Positions 28,976 to 35,270 of a stretch of 35,270 nt of DNA are shown piece after piece. The translations under genes and the position numbers were made by a program. Position 1 is the first letter of the stretch. Each line of letters opens with the position of its first letter. The DNA lies in assembly GCA_009995365.1 (NCBI GenBank), contig JAACPR010000009.1, positions 1 to 35,270 of the forward strand, written 5' to 3'. A model generated the notes under the pieces. The model saw only the letters and a program-made list of their open reading frames with translations. It did no database searches and had not been told where the DNA came from. This DNA is from Candidatus Parcubacteria bacterium. GTDB taxonomy: Bacteria > Patescibacteriota > Minisyncoccia > Phycocordibacterales > JAACPR01.

Positions 28976-30946
28976 ATGGAAAAAATACCTAATTTAAATA
29001 ATCGACAAGATAGAAAAAAAGAATTAATCGAAACAATTGATCAAAAAGTTGATTTCATCGAACAAGGTTTAAGTGACATAAAAGAAAAATCAATTTCATT
29101 AAACTCTAAAGATTTTAGTAATTTTTGTGATGATTTTTTGGATAGAATTTACAGTCAAATGCCAGAGACTTATCAAAAATTTCAGGAAAAAAATGATTTT
29201 GAAAAAGAAAGATTAGATTTAGAACGAAAGATAGACACACTGAGATTAGAATTAAAAAAATTATTACCTACAGATTATATTGATTCAAATGACTGGTTAG
29301 AGGATGAAGACGAAGATGTTTTAGAAGAAATTGAATTGAATAATGTTATGCACGATTTGATGTATATAATAGAGCCTGAAAGTAATGTGTGGGATAAATT
29401 TGGTGAGAATAAGAATAAGATAAAATCAATTGTTGAAGAATACAAGAATTTTAGTGAAGTTTCTGATGAAATGAGTGATATTTATATAAGCAAATATATA
29501 GATAAGAAAAATGACGATGTTGATTTTTTGGAAGCATTTACAAAGACTATAGATATGCTTAAAAATAAAAAAATTATCGTTGAAAATGAGTTAGAGGTAT
29601 TTAATCAAGATTCTCATGAGTATAAAAAAAATCTAGTACATCGTTATCTTGATTTTGAGCTTGATAACGAATCACTTGATCAAATTGAGATAAAATTTGA
29701 AGGTACAGACATCATTATTTATGTAGATGAAAAAATATGGAGTAATTATAGAAAAACTGAAGGCGGGATTCATGTCAGTAGGACTCCGTATTCTTTTATT
29801 TGTCTTGATGAAAAAAATTCAGATATTGTAGATTTAGTTGAAGAACATGAAAAAAATCACAATTATTTTGAGGAAGTAAAAGGTAGTATTTCCGTATATT
29901 CAGATTCTTTTATAGGAGCAATAAATAATAAAATTGATAGAATTTTATCTTTAGAAAAAAACAATACCCCTGATGTTATTATTGAAAATGAATCTAGGGT
30001 ATTATTGAATACAATAAAAGAGTATCCTAAAATGTTAGCTTCTGAAATTTTAGCTGATAGTAGCTTGGTAGCATCAGGTGATTTTGAGGGGTTTTGTAAT
30101 CACTTTAAAAACACTTACCGTGATTTTAATAAGTATTTAAAAAATCTAAATTTAGAAGAAGGAAAATATAAAGAAATAAAAAAAACTATTGTTGAGCTAG
30201 ATATAAATTTTAAAAAGATTTTAACTAATTTTAGTAGATCAGCTTTTATTTCTGAAAGGTTGGATATGAATAATAAATTTCAATCATTAATTATTCTTTT
30301 CCCTAATAATTCAGAAAAAATATTACGATATTTTAAAGATAAACATCCAGATGAAACTGATTTTTTGAAGATGGTTCACGATTCTATTCATGGTGAAAAT
30401 CTTTTTGAGAAGAAGTCAAAGGAAGAAAAGCAATTAATGGAAATTTTCGGCATGAATAAGCATATAACAAAAATCTTCAAGGCTGACAACATAGACAAAT
30501 TTTTAGATTATTATAAAAGACCTGAAATAGAAAATTTATTAACAGAAGAAGATAGAGTAAAAATTAAAGAGGGGTTTATTTTATTAAGAGAAGAACTTTG
30601 GGCTGATTGTGACCTTATTTTTAATGGGACTTTCTCAGACACTAATTACGAAGAGGTAGATAAATATGTTCCTAAATTTAGAGCGCTTGTTGAATATTTA
30701 GATATAGAAGACAAAGATGAGGCTGTAAATACACTTATCAGAAATTATATTCTAAGACAATTTATATCTGCTGTAGATAAAAATGATTTAATAGATCTAA
30801 AAAATATCTTAGAAAAATCTGAGTTAAAAGACCTCTATGCGAAAATCATTAAGTCTGATGAATTTATAAAGGATGTTGAAGATAATTTACCTGATAATAA
30901 AACGCTCGATAGTTTGCCAAAAGAATTTATTGGGTTAATGAGATAA
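28976..30946 (+). CDS. Large cytoplasmic protein with a putative HExxH metallopeptidase site
   Basis: The 656-residue protein has no signal peptide or membrane segment. Residues 1-230 are charged helices, probably coiled coil. In the middle a strand pair (IIIYVDEKIW, HVSRTPYSFICLD) leads to EEHEKNHNYFEE, with H291, E292 and H295 forming HExxH, and SEILAD with E357 about 62 residues later could be the third zinc ligand as in gluzincins. The C-terminal 300 residues are helical. A peptidase of unknown substrate is the best guess, but no family is recognised. It is cotranscribed with the VTT protein 11 bases downstream. Confidence 0.7.
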   Translation: MEKIPNLNNRQDRKKELIETIDQKVDFIEQGLSDIKEKSISLNSKDFSNFCDDFLDRIYSQMPETYQKFQEKNDFEKERLDLERKIDTLRLELKKLLPTDYIDSNDWLEDEDEDVLEEIELNNVMHDLMYIIEPESNVWDKFGENKNKIKSIVEEYKNFSEVSDEMSDIYISKYIDKKNDDVDFLEAFTKTIDMLKNKKIIVENELEVFNQDSHEYKKNLVHRYLDFELDNESLDQIEIKFEGTDIIIYVDEKIWSNYRKTEGGIHVSRTPYSFICLDEKNSDIVDLVEEHEKNHNYFEEVKGSISVYSDSFIGAINNKIDRILSLEKNNTPDVIIENESRVLLNTIKEYPKMLASEILADSSLVASGDFEGFCNHFKNTYRDFNKYLKNLNLEEGKYKEIKKTIVELDINFKKILTNFSRSAFISERLDMNNKFQSLIILFPNNSEKILRYFKDKHPDETDFLKMVHDSIHGENLFEKKSKEEKQLMEIFGMNKHITKIFKADNIDKFLDYYKRPEIENLLTEEDRVKIKEGFILLREELWADCDLIFNGTFSDTNYEEVDKYVPKFRALVEYLDIEDKDEAVNTLIRNYILRQFISAVDKNDLIDLKNILEKSELKDLYAKIIKSDEFIKDVEDNLPDNKTLDSLPKEFIGLMR

Positions 30947-30957
30947 TAAATTAATAG

Positions 30958-31626
30958 ATGGAAAAGACCAATACTATATCAAAAATAATTTCATCTCTGT
31001 TCGTTATTTTATTCATTGTTTTTTTAGTGTGGGTTTTTAAAAATATTGATTCTTTGTCTGTTTCTCAAGTACGTGAATATATCGAGTCATATGGAGTCTT
31101 GGGGCCAATTGTTTTTATGTTGTTTTATGTTCTAGTGATCGTCTTGATTATACCAAACACTCCATTCACTTTGCTTGCCGGGATTATGTTCGGTTTGTTA
31201 CATGGCTTTATTTATACATTGGTTGCAGCAACGGTGGGTGCAATAATAGCTTTTTACATAGCAAAGTATATTGGACTAAATTGGGTGAGAAAGCTTATTA
31301 AATATAGATCAAAAAAAATAGAAATATACAATGAAAAAATAAGAGCAAACGGATTTCTGACTGTTTTTTTAACCCGAATCACCCCCTTTATGCCTTTTAA
31401 GATGGCTAATTACATGTTCGGTCTATCAAAAATAAGAACAAAAGACTACATTCTAGGAACCTTTTTAGGAAAAATGCCAGAATTTTTTATTTTTGCATAT
31501 TTAGGCGCCTCTCTCGAATCATTTTCTGTTTGGCGAGCGCTCGGTGCTATTGGGGGATTCCTGATACTTTTTGCTATTGGTTGGTATTGGAATAATTTTT
31601 ATGGCGATAAAAAAATAATAGATTAA
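30958..31626 (+). CDS. VTT domain (TVP38/TMEM64, DedA-related) membrane protein
   Basis: The 222-residue protein has about five membrane segments and the VTT core: YGVLGPIVFMLFYVLVIVLIIPNTPFTLLAGIMFG, the hallmark G..GA..AF.IAKYIG, then FLTVFLTRITPFMPFKMANYMFGLSKIRTKDYILGTFLG, where the family has R..P..P....N...G......F. VTT proteins are thought to act in lipid scrambling or membrane homeostasis. It follows the HExxH gene closely and ends at a strong bidirectional terminator. Confidence 0.92.
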   Translation: MEKTNTISKIISSLFVILFIVFLVWVFKNIDSLSVSQVREYIESYGVLGPIVFMLFYVLVIVLIIPNTPFTLLAGIMFGLLHGFIYTLVAATVGAIIAFYIAKYIGLNWVRKLIKYRSKKIEIYNEKIRANGFLTVFLTRITPFMPFKMANYMFGLSKIRTKDYILGTFLGKMPEFFIFAYLGASLESFSVWRALGAIGGFLILFAIGWYWNNFYGDKKIID

Positions 31627-31636
31627 ATTAAATAAA

Positions 31637-31677
31637 AACCCTCGAACCATATGGTTCGAGGGTTGAGTTTTTTATCT
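31637..31677. terminator. Bidirectional terminator between convergent genes
   Basis: AACCCTCGAACCAT and ATGGTTCGAGGGTT are perfectly complementary (14 bp), preceded by AAAAA and followed by GAG and six T. It ends the VTT operon on the plus strand and the 31692 gene on the minus strand. Confidence 0.88.
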
Positions 31678-31691
31678 TACGAATTTTGTGC

Positions 31692-32186
31692 TTACCAATT
31701 AATTCTTGGTAGGCTAACCGGGGGTGTCTTTACGACAAATTCGTCTTTTGCAATCGCTTTGAAGACAATTTCTTCATTGCGTTTGCAATGGGCTTCTGCC
31801 AACTCCCAAATATTTCGCGGGATTTGGTTTTCCCTTAGGTCAACCATAGTGTAACCTTCAGGAATGAGATGTCTACCACCACGGGAATTGCGGATGTATC
31901 CCCAAAACCACTGGTCTCCGATATTTCTACCGTTGAGTCCAACCAACATATTGTCAGTGTCTTTTTGGTAGGCAAACATGAGACCGTAGTCAGACTCTCT
32001 CCACTCGATATTTGGAAGATATCCATTATGATGAGTAACTTCACCTGTATTGGTGTTGAGATATGAGTGAAAAGTCTCTGAGTGTATTGGATTGATGATA
32101 TCATTTTTGATGACACCTTCAGTTTTGAATTCGTAGAAACTTGCGGTTGCAAGTATGGTAACGATTATAGTTATAATGTGCTTCAT
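31692..32186 (-). CDS. Exported hypothetical protein
   Basis: The 164-residue product starts with a short signal-like sequence (KHIITIIVTILATASF). The mature part has one Cys, many aromatic residues (DQWFWGYIRN, NIEWRESDYGLMF) and a turn-rich G-R-N-I-G-D pattern; I recognise no family. It is one of two minus-strand singletons near the window end with a near-perfect promoter and a true 5' leader. The leader forms a 15-bp stem. Codons include more G/C-ending ones than neighbouring genes, which could reflect transfer. Confidence 0.72.
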   Translation of the reverse strand: MKHIITIIVTILATASFYEFKTEGVIKNDIINPIHSETFHSYLNTNTGEVTHHNGYLPNIEWRESDYGLMFAYQKDTDNMLVGLNGRNIGDQWFWGYIRNSRGGRHLIPEGYTMVDLRENQIPRNIWELAEAHCKRNEEIVFKAIAKDEFVVKTPPVSLPRINW

Positions 32187-32206
32187 TTTAATCTTGGGTT
32201 GAGTTT

Positions 32207-32262
32207 ATACTTTTAGGCTTAGAAAGCTCTATTAAAATAAAGCACTTTAAGCCAAAAAGTAT
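32207..32262 (-). promoter_or_regulatory. Long stem-loop in the 5' leader of the exported protein gene
   Basis: On the minus strand ATACTTTTTGGCTTA (from 32262) pairs with TAAGCCTAAAAGTAT (to 32207) at 14 of 15 positions around a 26-base loop. It lies 20 bases before the start codon and about 10 after the predicted transcription start, so it may control translation or mRNA stability. Confidence 0.6.
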
Positions 32263-32279
32263 CCCCAATTTCTATTCTT

Positions 32280-32308
32280 ATTATACTAGTAAAAATAGAT
32301 TTTGTCAA
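32280..32308 (-). promoter_or_regulatory. Consensus promoter of the 31692 gene
   Basis: On the minus strand TTGACA (32303-32308), a 17-base spacer and TATAAT (32280-32285): both hexamers are perfect. Transcription would start near 32273, giving an 87-base leader. The -35 begins just after the terminator of the next gene upstream. Confidence 0.9.
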
Positions 32309-32311
32309 ACA

Positions 32312-32338
32312 AAAAGCACCACTAAAAATGGTGCTTTT
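32312..32338 (-). terminator. Terminator of the 32367 gene
   Basis: AAAAGCACCA and TGGTGCTTTT form a perfect 10-bp hairpin with a 7-base loop; on the minus strand it ends with TTTTTGTTT. Confidence 0.85.
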
Positions 32339-32366
32339 GAAAATCTACTAAAGTATGTCCTCCGCA

Positions 32367-32594
32367 CTACACCTGCTCCTCAAGCGCTTGCTTTGCCTTT
32401 TCAACAGCTGCTTCGGCGTGTTCGATTCTAGTTTCAGCTAATGCTATAGCATCTGCGTCGTTATTTTCTTCGGCGACTTCTTTATTTTCGTTCGCTACTC
32501 TTAGTAACTCTTCTGCTTGTTTTAATCTTTCTTCTGCTAATGCTTTTAGGTCTTCTGGTGATTGACCAAGTGTATTTATTTTTTCCATATTCAT
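32367..32594 (-). CDS. Small helical (coiled-coil) protein
   Basis: The 75-residue product is almost one Ala/Glu/Lys-rich helix (LAEERLKQAEELLRVANENK ... IEHAEAAVEKAKQALEEQ) with heptad-like spacing and no Cys, Trp or membrane segment. No family is recognised. The start at 32594 is set by a TATAAT box 7 bases upstream; a second ATG at 32588 is possible. A terminator follows, so it is a single-gene unit. Confidence 0.7.
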   Translation of the reverse strand: MNMEKINTLGQSPEDLKALAEERLKQAEELLRVANENKEVAEENNDADAIALAETRIEHAEAAVEKAKQALEEQV

Positions 32595-32601
32595 AATAAT
32601 A

Positions 32602-32607
32602 ATTATA
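32602..32607 (-). promoter_or_regulatory. -10 box of the 32367 gene, leaderless type
   Basis: TATAAT on the minus strand, preceded by TG, ends 7 bases before the ATG at 32594. Confidence 0.55.
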
Positions 32608-32673
32608 CACTCTGTTTGGAAAAAATTCTATAAATCTGTGCAAATTATTTCGTAAACTATTTCACAATCTATG

Positions 32674-32682
32674 TGATAGAAT
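32674..32682 (+). promoter_or_regulatory. Extended -10 promoter of the THUMP methyltransferase gene, leaderless type
   Basis: TGATAGAAT ends 10 bases before the GTG start at 32693. Confidence 0.5.
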
Positions 32683-32692
32683 TTGATTAATT

Positions 32693-33733
32693 GTGACTGA
32701 TAAAGAAAATCTAAAACTTAAATTAGCATATGTTCCTGGGCTAAGAGGAGTAGTTTTGAGTGAAATAAAAAATAAAACTAATTTTGAAATTGTTGGTGAA
32801 GACAAGGACGCTTTTTATATTGAATACATGGATAATTTTGAAGAGGTCAAGATATTAAAAACAGTTTCTAGAGCTTATTTAGTTGATAGAAGTGCAAACT
32901 ACAATCCATTTTATATATCAAATCATAAATCAATTTTGAGCGACTTGATAAAAATTGTGAAAAGCCATAACGAAGCGAACTCATTTAAAAGCTTTAAAAT
33001 TAATTGTGCCGGTTCTGATTCTAAAGAAATTTTAGAAATCAAAGAATATATTCGTCACGAATTCGCCGTCGGAGAAAAAGATGAAGCTGACTTGAAAATA
33101 TACATAGCAAAAAAAGATGAGGCTTGGGAAGTTGGAATTCAGATAACATCGAGACCGCTCTCTTTGCGAGAGTATAAGGTTAGAAATATGAGCGGGGCTA
33201 TGGATCCTACAATTGCTTATTCATTGAATTATTTGTGTGAGTTGGAAAAATACGAGACATATTTAAATGTTTTCTCTGGAAGCGCTACTTTGATGATTGA
33301 GGCAGGGTTAAACTATGATAATTTAGAAAAAATAATTGGTTTTGACAACAATAAAGAGCACTTGTCTTTATCGGTTCAAAATATCAAAAAGGCAGGACTT
33401 ATCAAAAAAGCCAATGTCAAAGAATTTGATGTTAAGGATCAGCCGGATTTGGGAAGTTTTGATGTTATAACTTCAGATCTACCTTTCGGGATGTCTATTT
33501 CTAAAGGTGAAGATTTGGAATCGCTATATAAAACTTTTATTGAATATTGTGAAAAGCATTTAAATGAGGGTGGTAGATTAGGTGTGTATACTAGCCAATT
33601 CAAAATATTCGAAAGTTTAATTTCTCGCTCAAATTTTAAATTAGAAAAAGAAGTTAAGATTGATTTAATCACTAATGAAAATGAATATTTGCCGGTAAAG
33701 ATTATGGTGTTTGGTTTGGGAAATTTAAAATAG
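32693..33733 (+). CDS. THUMP domain RNA guanine-N2 methyltransferase (Trm14/RlmL-like)
   Basis: The 346-residue protein has an N-terminal ferredoxin-like plus THUMP part (about 1-160, ending ITSRPLSLREYKVRN) and a Rossmann methyltransferase with NVFSGSATLMIEAGL (AdoMet loop, about 192-206), GFDNNKEHLSLSVQNIKKAGL and the catalytic-loop-like SDLPFGMSIS, where N6/N2 enzymes have (D/N)PP(Y/F)G. The layout fits the tRNA G6 N2-methylase Trm14 or the RlmL half that modifies 23S rRNA. The target RNA cannot be decided here. It starts with GTG, fixed by the -10 box just upstream. Confidence 0.83.
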   Translation: MTDKENLKLKLAYVPGLRGVVLSEIKNKTNFEIVGEDKDAFYIEYMDNFEEVKILKTVSRAYLVDRSANYNPFYISNHKSILSDLIKIVKSHNEANSFKSFKINCAGSDSKEILEIKEYIRHEFAVGEKDEADLKIYIAKKDEAWEVGIQITSRPLSLREYKVRNMSGAMDPTIAYSLNYLCELEKYETYLNVFSGSATLMIEAGLNYDNLEKIIGFDNNKEHLSLSVQNIKKAGLIKKANVKEFDVKDQPDLGSFDVITSDLPFGMSISKGEDLESLYKTFIEYCEKHLNEGGRLGVYTSQFKIFESLISRSNFKLEKEVKIDLITNENEYLPVKIMVFGLGNLK

Positions 33734-33749
33734 TGAATTAAATATTTTT

Positions 33750-33758
33750 TGTTATAAT
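33750..33758 (+). promoter_or_regulatory. Extended -10 promoter of the pilin-like gene, leaderless type
   Basis: TGTTATAAT ends 9 bases before the ATG at 33768. GAGGG in the gap resembles a Shine-Dalgarno core but would not lie in the mRNA if transcription starts at the usual distance. Confidence 0.6.
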
Positions 33759-33767
33759 TTGAGGGAT

Positions 33768-34349
33768 ATGAATTTTTCTAATGCTTCTAAAAATAAACTA
33801 AAAAAGGATTTAGGTTTTACATTGATAGAATTGTTGGTGGTTATTTCAATAATTTCTTTGTTATCTACTATTATCCTTTCTTCAATTAATGATGTAAGGG
33901 CAAAAGCGCGTGATACTCAACGAATACAAGAATTAAAAGAGGTTCAAAAAGCTTTGGAGTTGTATTATTTTAAATATGGCTGTTATCCAAAATCATCTAG
34001 TAATGCATCAGGCGCAAGTAGTCTTTCCAATCCTTGCCCCACTGGAAATTCCGCTTTGGTAGCTACTACTTGTTCTTCAAATAATACTTATTTTAATAAT
34101 TCATTAAAAGTATTAGTAGATGCTGGGTATTTAAGTAAATTACCCGTAGACCCTATAAATGAAAATCGTGGTAGTAAAGAATATTGTTATAATTACACAA
34201 GACATGAGCCGGCAACATCCGCTTATTATTGTGGTGATCTTAGTAGAACAGATTATAATTATTCAATCAGTTTTTCTGTAGAAAATTCTAATTTTGATTT
34301 GTTGGAAAGTAGTGTCTATGATTATTGTATGGTTGGTGACATATATTAA
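33768..34349 (+). CDS. Type IV pilin-like protein (prepilin)
   Basis: The 193-residue protein has the class III prepilin signal: a basic leader (KNKLKKDLG), cleavage between G16 and F17, then FTLIELLVVISIISLLSTII with Glu at position 5 of the mature protein. The mature part continues with an amphipathic helix (ARDTQRIQELKEVQKALELYYFKYGCYPKS) and a Cys-bearing C-terminal domain with LVDAGYLSKLPVDP, common in pseudopilins of Patescibacteria. No pilus assembly genes are in the window. The start at 33768 keeps the short leader. Confidence 0.9.
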   Translation: MNFSNASKNKLKKDLGFTLIELLVVISIISLLSTIILSSINDVRAKARDTQRIQELKEVQKALELYYFKYGCYPKSSSNASGASSLSNPCPTGNSALVATTCSSNNTYFNNSLKVLVDAGYLSKLPVDPINENRGSKEYCYNYTRHEPATSAYYCGDLSRTDYNYSISFSVENSNFDLLESSVYDYCMVGDIY

Positions 34350-34406
34350 TAATAAAAAACCTAAAATCTTTCTAAATTTTTTTCTTTCCATTTCTTAAAA
34401 ATCTCA

Positions 34407-34412
34407 TACAAT
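34407..34412 (+). promoter_or_regulatory. Possible -10 of panD, leaderless type
   Basis: TACAAT ends 10 bases before the ATG at 34423. No TG extension. Confidence 0.4.
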
Positions 34413-34422
34413 CACCAATGTT

Positions 34423-34770
34423 ATGAGAAAATTTTTAAGATCAAAAATACATAAAGCAACTGTGACCGATGCTAATGTCGAATACATTGGCTCAATCACA
34501 ATTGACGAAAATTTATTAGATAAGGCAGACATGCTACCAGGCGAAAAAGTTTTAGTCGTTAGTAATACATCTGGCGCGAGGCTTGAAACTTATATTTTAA
34601 AAGGGGAGAGAGGTTCGGGTGAAATATGTGTAAACGGAGCAGCGGCACATTTAATCAAAAAAGGTGAAGAAGTCATCATTATAACTTTTGAAAGCGCTGA
34701 GACTCCACCAAAACAAAATTGTATTTTAGTCGATAGAGATAATCGATTTGTAGAATATTTGGTCAAATAA
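34423..34770 (+). CDS. panD: Aspartate 1-decarboxylase
   Basis: The 115-residue proenzyme has FLRSKIHKATVTDANVEYIGSITID: the self-cleavage pair G23-S24 that makes the pyruvoyl group, and the lysine of SKIH. SGARLETYIL carries the Arg and Tyr of the active site, and GEICVNGAAAHL matches the family. It makes beta-alanine from aspartate for pantothenate. It is a little shorter than the usual 126 residues. No panB or panC is nearby, and such metabolism is uncommon in reduced Patescibacteria, so a scavenged or transferred gene is possible. Confidence 0.93.
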   Translation: MRKFLRSKIHKATVTDANVEYIGSITIDENLLDKADMLPGEKVLVVSNTSGARLETYILKGERGSGEICVNGAAAHLIKKGEEVIIITFESAETPPKQNCILVDRDNRFVEYLVK

Positions 34771-34772
34771 AA

Positions 34773-34801
34773 ATACCTGCTCAGTGATACTGAGCAGGTA
34801 T
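34773..34801 (-). terminator. Terminator of the 34781 gene
   Basis: ATACCTGCTCAGT-GAT-ACTGAGCAGGTAT is a perfect 13-bp hairpin. The minus strand continues TTTTATTT, so it serves the minus-strand gene, whose stop codon lies inside the hairpin. It starts 3 bases after the panD stop. Confidence 0.85.
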
Positions 34802-35194
34802 GACACCAGGAAACTCTGCTTGGAAAAGTTTGACCGCTTGTTTGCGCTCGCGCTCTTCCTGTAGATCTCTCCTCAGGGCCTCCCGAGTTCTTTCGTTGCC
34901 GATGTTCTCGAGAGTTAGAGGTTTGGAGGCAGGTTTTGCCTTTGGGTGAGTTCGTCGTCCACCTTTACGAGGGCGACGATTCAACTCTTTGCCGATCTCA
35001 GAGAAAAGTTCTCGTCTGAAATCATCATAATGAGAGTTCAAAACCCATTGCCCAAAGACTTTGATGATAGCTTTTCGTCTTTCTTGACGGAAAACTACAT
35101 CTCTCTGGTTCGACGATAATTTGTGGTAATCATCTCTTGAGCGCATTTCGTCCATGAGAATGTTACCAACTCGTTTAACTTTTTCTTGGTCCAA
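34781..35194 (-). CDS. Hypothetical basic protein
   Basis: The 137-residue product is very basic and charged, with a central NRRPRKGGRRTHPKAKPASKP linker between two helical parts (VGNILMDEMRSRDDYHKLSS..., and ENIGNERTREALRRDLQEERERKQ). The basic linker suggests nucleic acid binding, but no family is recognised. It starts with TTG, preceded by GAAAGGA about 8 bases upstream, one of the few real Shine-Dalgarno sequences in the window. It has its own promoter and terminator and a higher GC content than its neighbours. Confidence 0.7.
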   Translation of the reverse strand: MDQEKVKRVGNILMDEMRSRDDYHKLSSNQRDVVFRQERRKAIIKVFGQWVLNSHYDDFRRELFSEIGKELNRRPRKGGRRTHPKAKPASKPLTLENIGNERTREALRRDLQEERERKQAVKLFQAEFPGVIPAQYH

Positions 35195-35240
35195 AATTAT
35201 TTCCTTTCTTTTTGAATGTTGTGTGCAGGTTCAGTTATAT

Positions 35241-35268
35241 ATTATACAACTTAAATATATAAAGTCAA
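35241..35268 (-). promoter_or_regulatory. Promoter of the 34781 gene
   Basis: On the minus strand TTGACT (35263-35268), 16-base spacer, TATAAT (35241-35246). Transcription would start near 35234, giving a 40-base leader that contains the Shine-Dalgarno sequence. Confidence 0.75.
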
Positions 35269-35270
35269 TA

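Noticed and set aside
31835-32152. Second minus-strand frame inside the 31692 gene
   Set aside because: Same strand, different frame as the gene with signal peptide, promoter and terminator; no independent signals.

Overview
The window looks like a piece of a small-genome, low-GC bacterium of the Candidate Phyla Radiation (Patescibacteria, probably Parcubacteria/Paceibacteria-like). Grounds: compact core genes with shortened families (435-residue MurF-like ligase without its first domain, 423-residue proline--tRNA ligase without the editing insert, 235-residue delta'-like clamp loader subunit), Cys-rich Ig-like surface proteins of a kind I associate with this group, a DUF4230 protein, and almost no Shine-Dalgarno sequences. 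The genetic code is standard: TGG is used for Trp and TGA ends genes such as the PBP2 gene at 18243-19985. The taxonomic call is inference, made without any search.

Layout. 1-1000: tRNA-Asn, a DUF167 protein and hibernation factor. 1001-4873: fmt, def, priA on the minus strand with a small plus-strand hypothetical gene between. 4998-8787: a stand-alone mreB, a gap of 412 bp filled with palindromic elements, then holB-like, frr and rseP. 8849-10248: L10 leader/attenuator, rplJ, a palindromic element, rplL with an acidic N-terminal extension, terminator. 10307-14822: three exported surface proteins, the third with a one-base frameshift in an A-tract. 14886-19985: proS followed by a second mreB, mreC, mreD-like and PBP2 (elongasome operon). 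20098-22123: greA, lysS. 22226-27162: MraZ operator and division cluster mraZ-rsmH-ftsL-ftsI-murF. 27164-30955: palindromic element, tRNA-Glu, a direct repeat of the tRNA 3' end, then small accessory genes (unknown, DUF4230, putative HExxH protein). 30958-35194: VTT membrane protein, two exported/unknown minus-strand genes, a helical peptide, a THUMP methyltransferase, a type IV pilin-like protein, panD and a basic unknown protein.

How it fits together. Most genes serve translation and its first processing steps (fmt, def, frr, hpf, rplJ, rplL, proS, lysS) or cell-wall growth and division (two mreB, mreCD, PBP2, mraZ to murF). The accessory material is concentrated at 10.3-14.8 kb (surface proteins) and 27.2-35.2 kb.

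The most notable patterns are: (1) about sixteen genes have a -10 box, often an extended TGNTATAAT, only 6-10 bases before the start codon, which implies leaderless mRNAs as a normal mode of expression; (2) four 96-119 bp palindromic elements of two related families, in which the core is conserved but the self-complementary arms differ in every copy; (3) a PriA that keeps all eight zinc cysteines but has lost Walker A, the DEAH box and the arginine motif; (4) tRNA-Glu 3'-end repeats bordering an accessory region; (5) a six-box MraZ operator with helical spacing.
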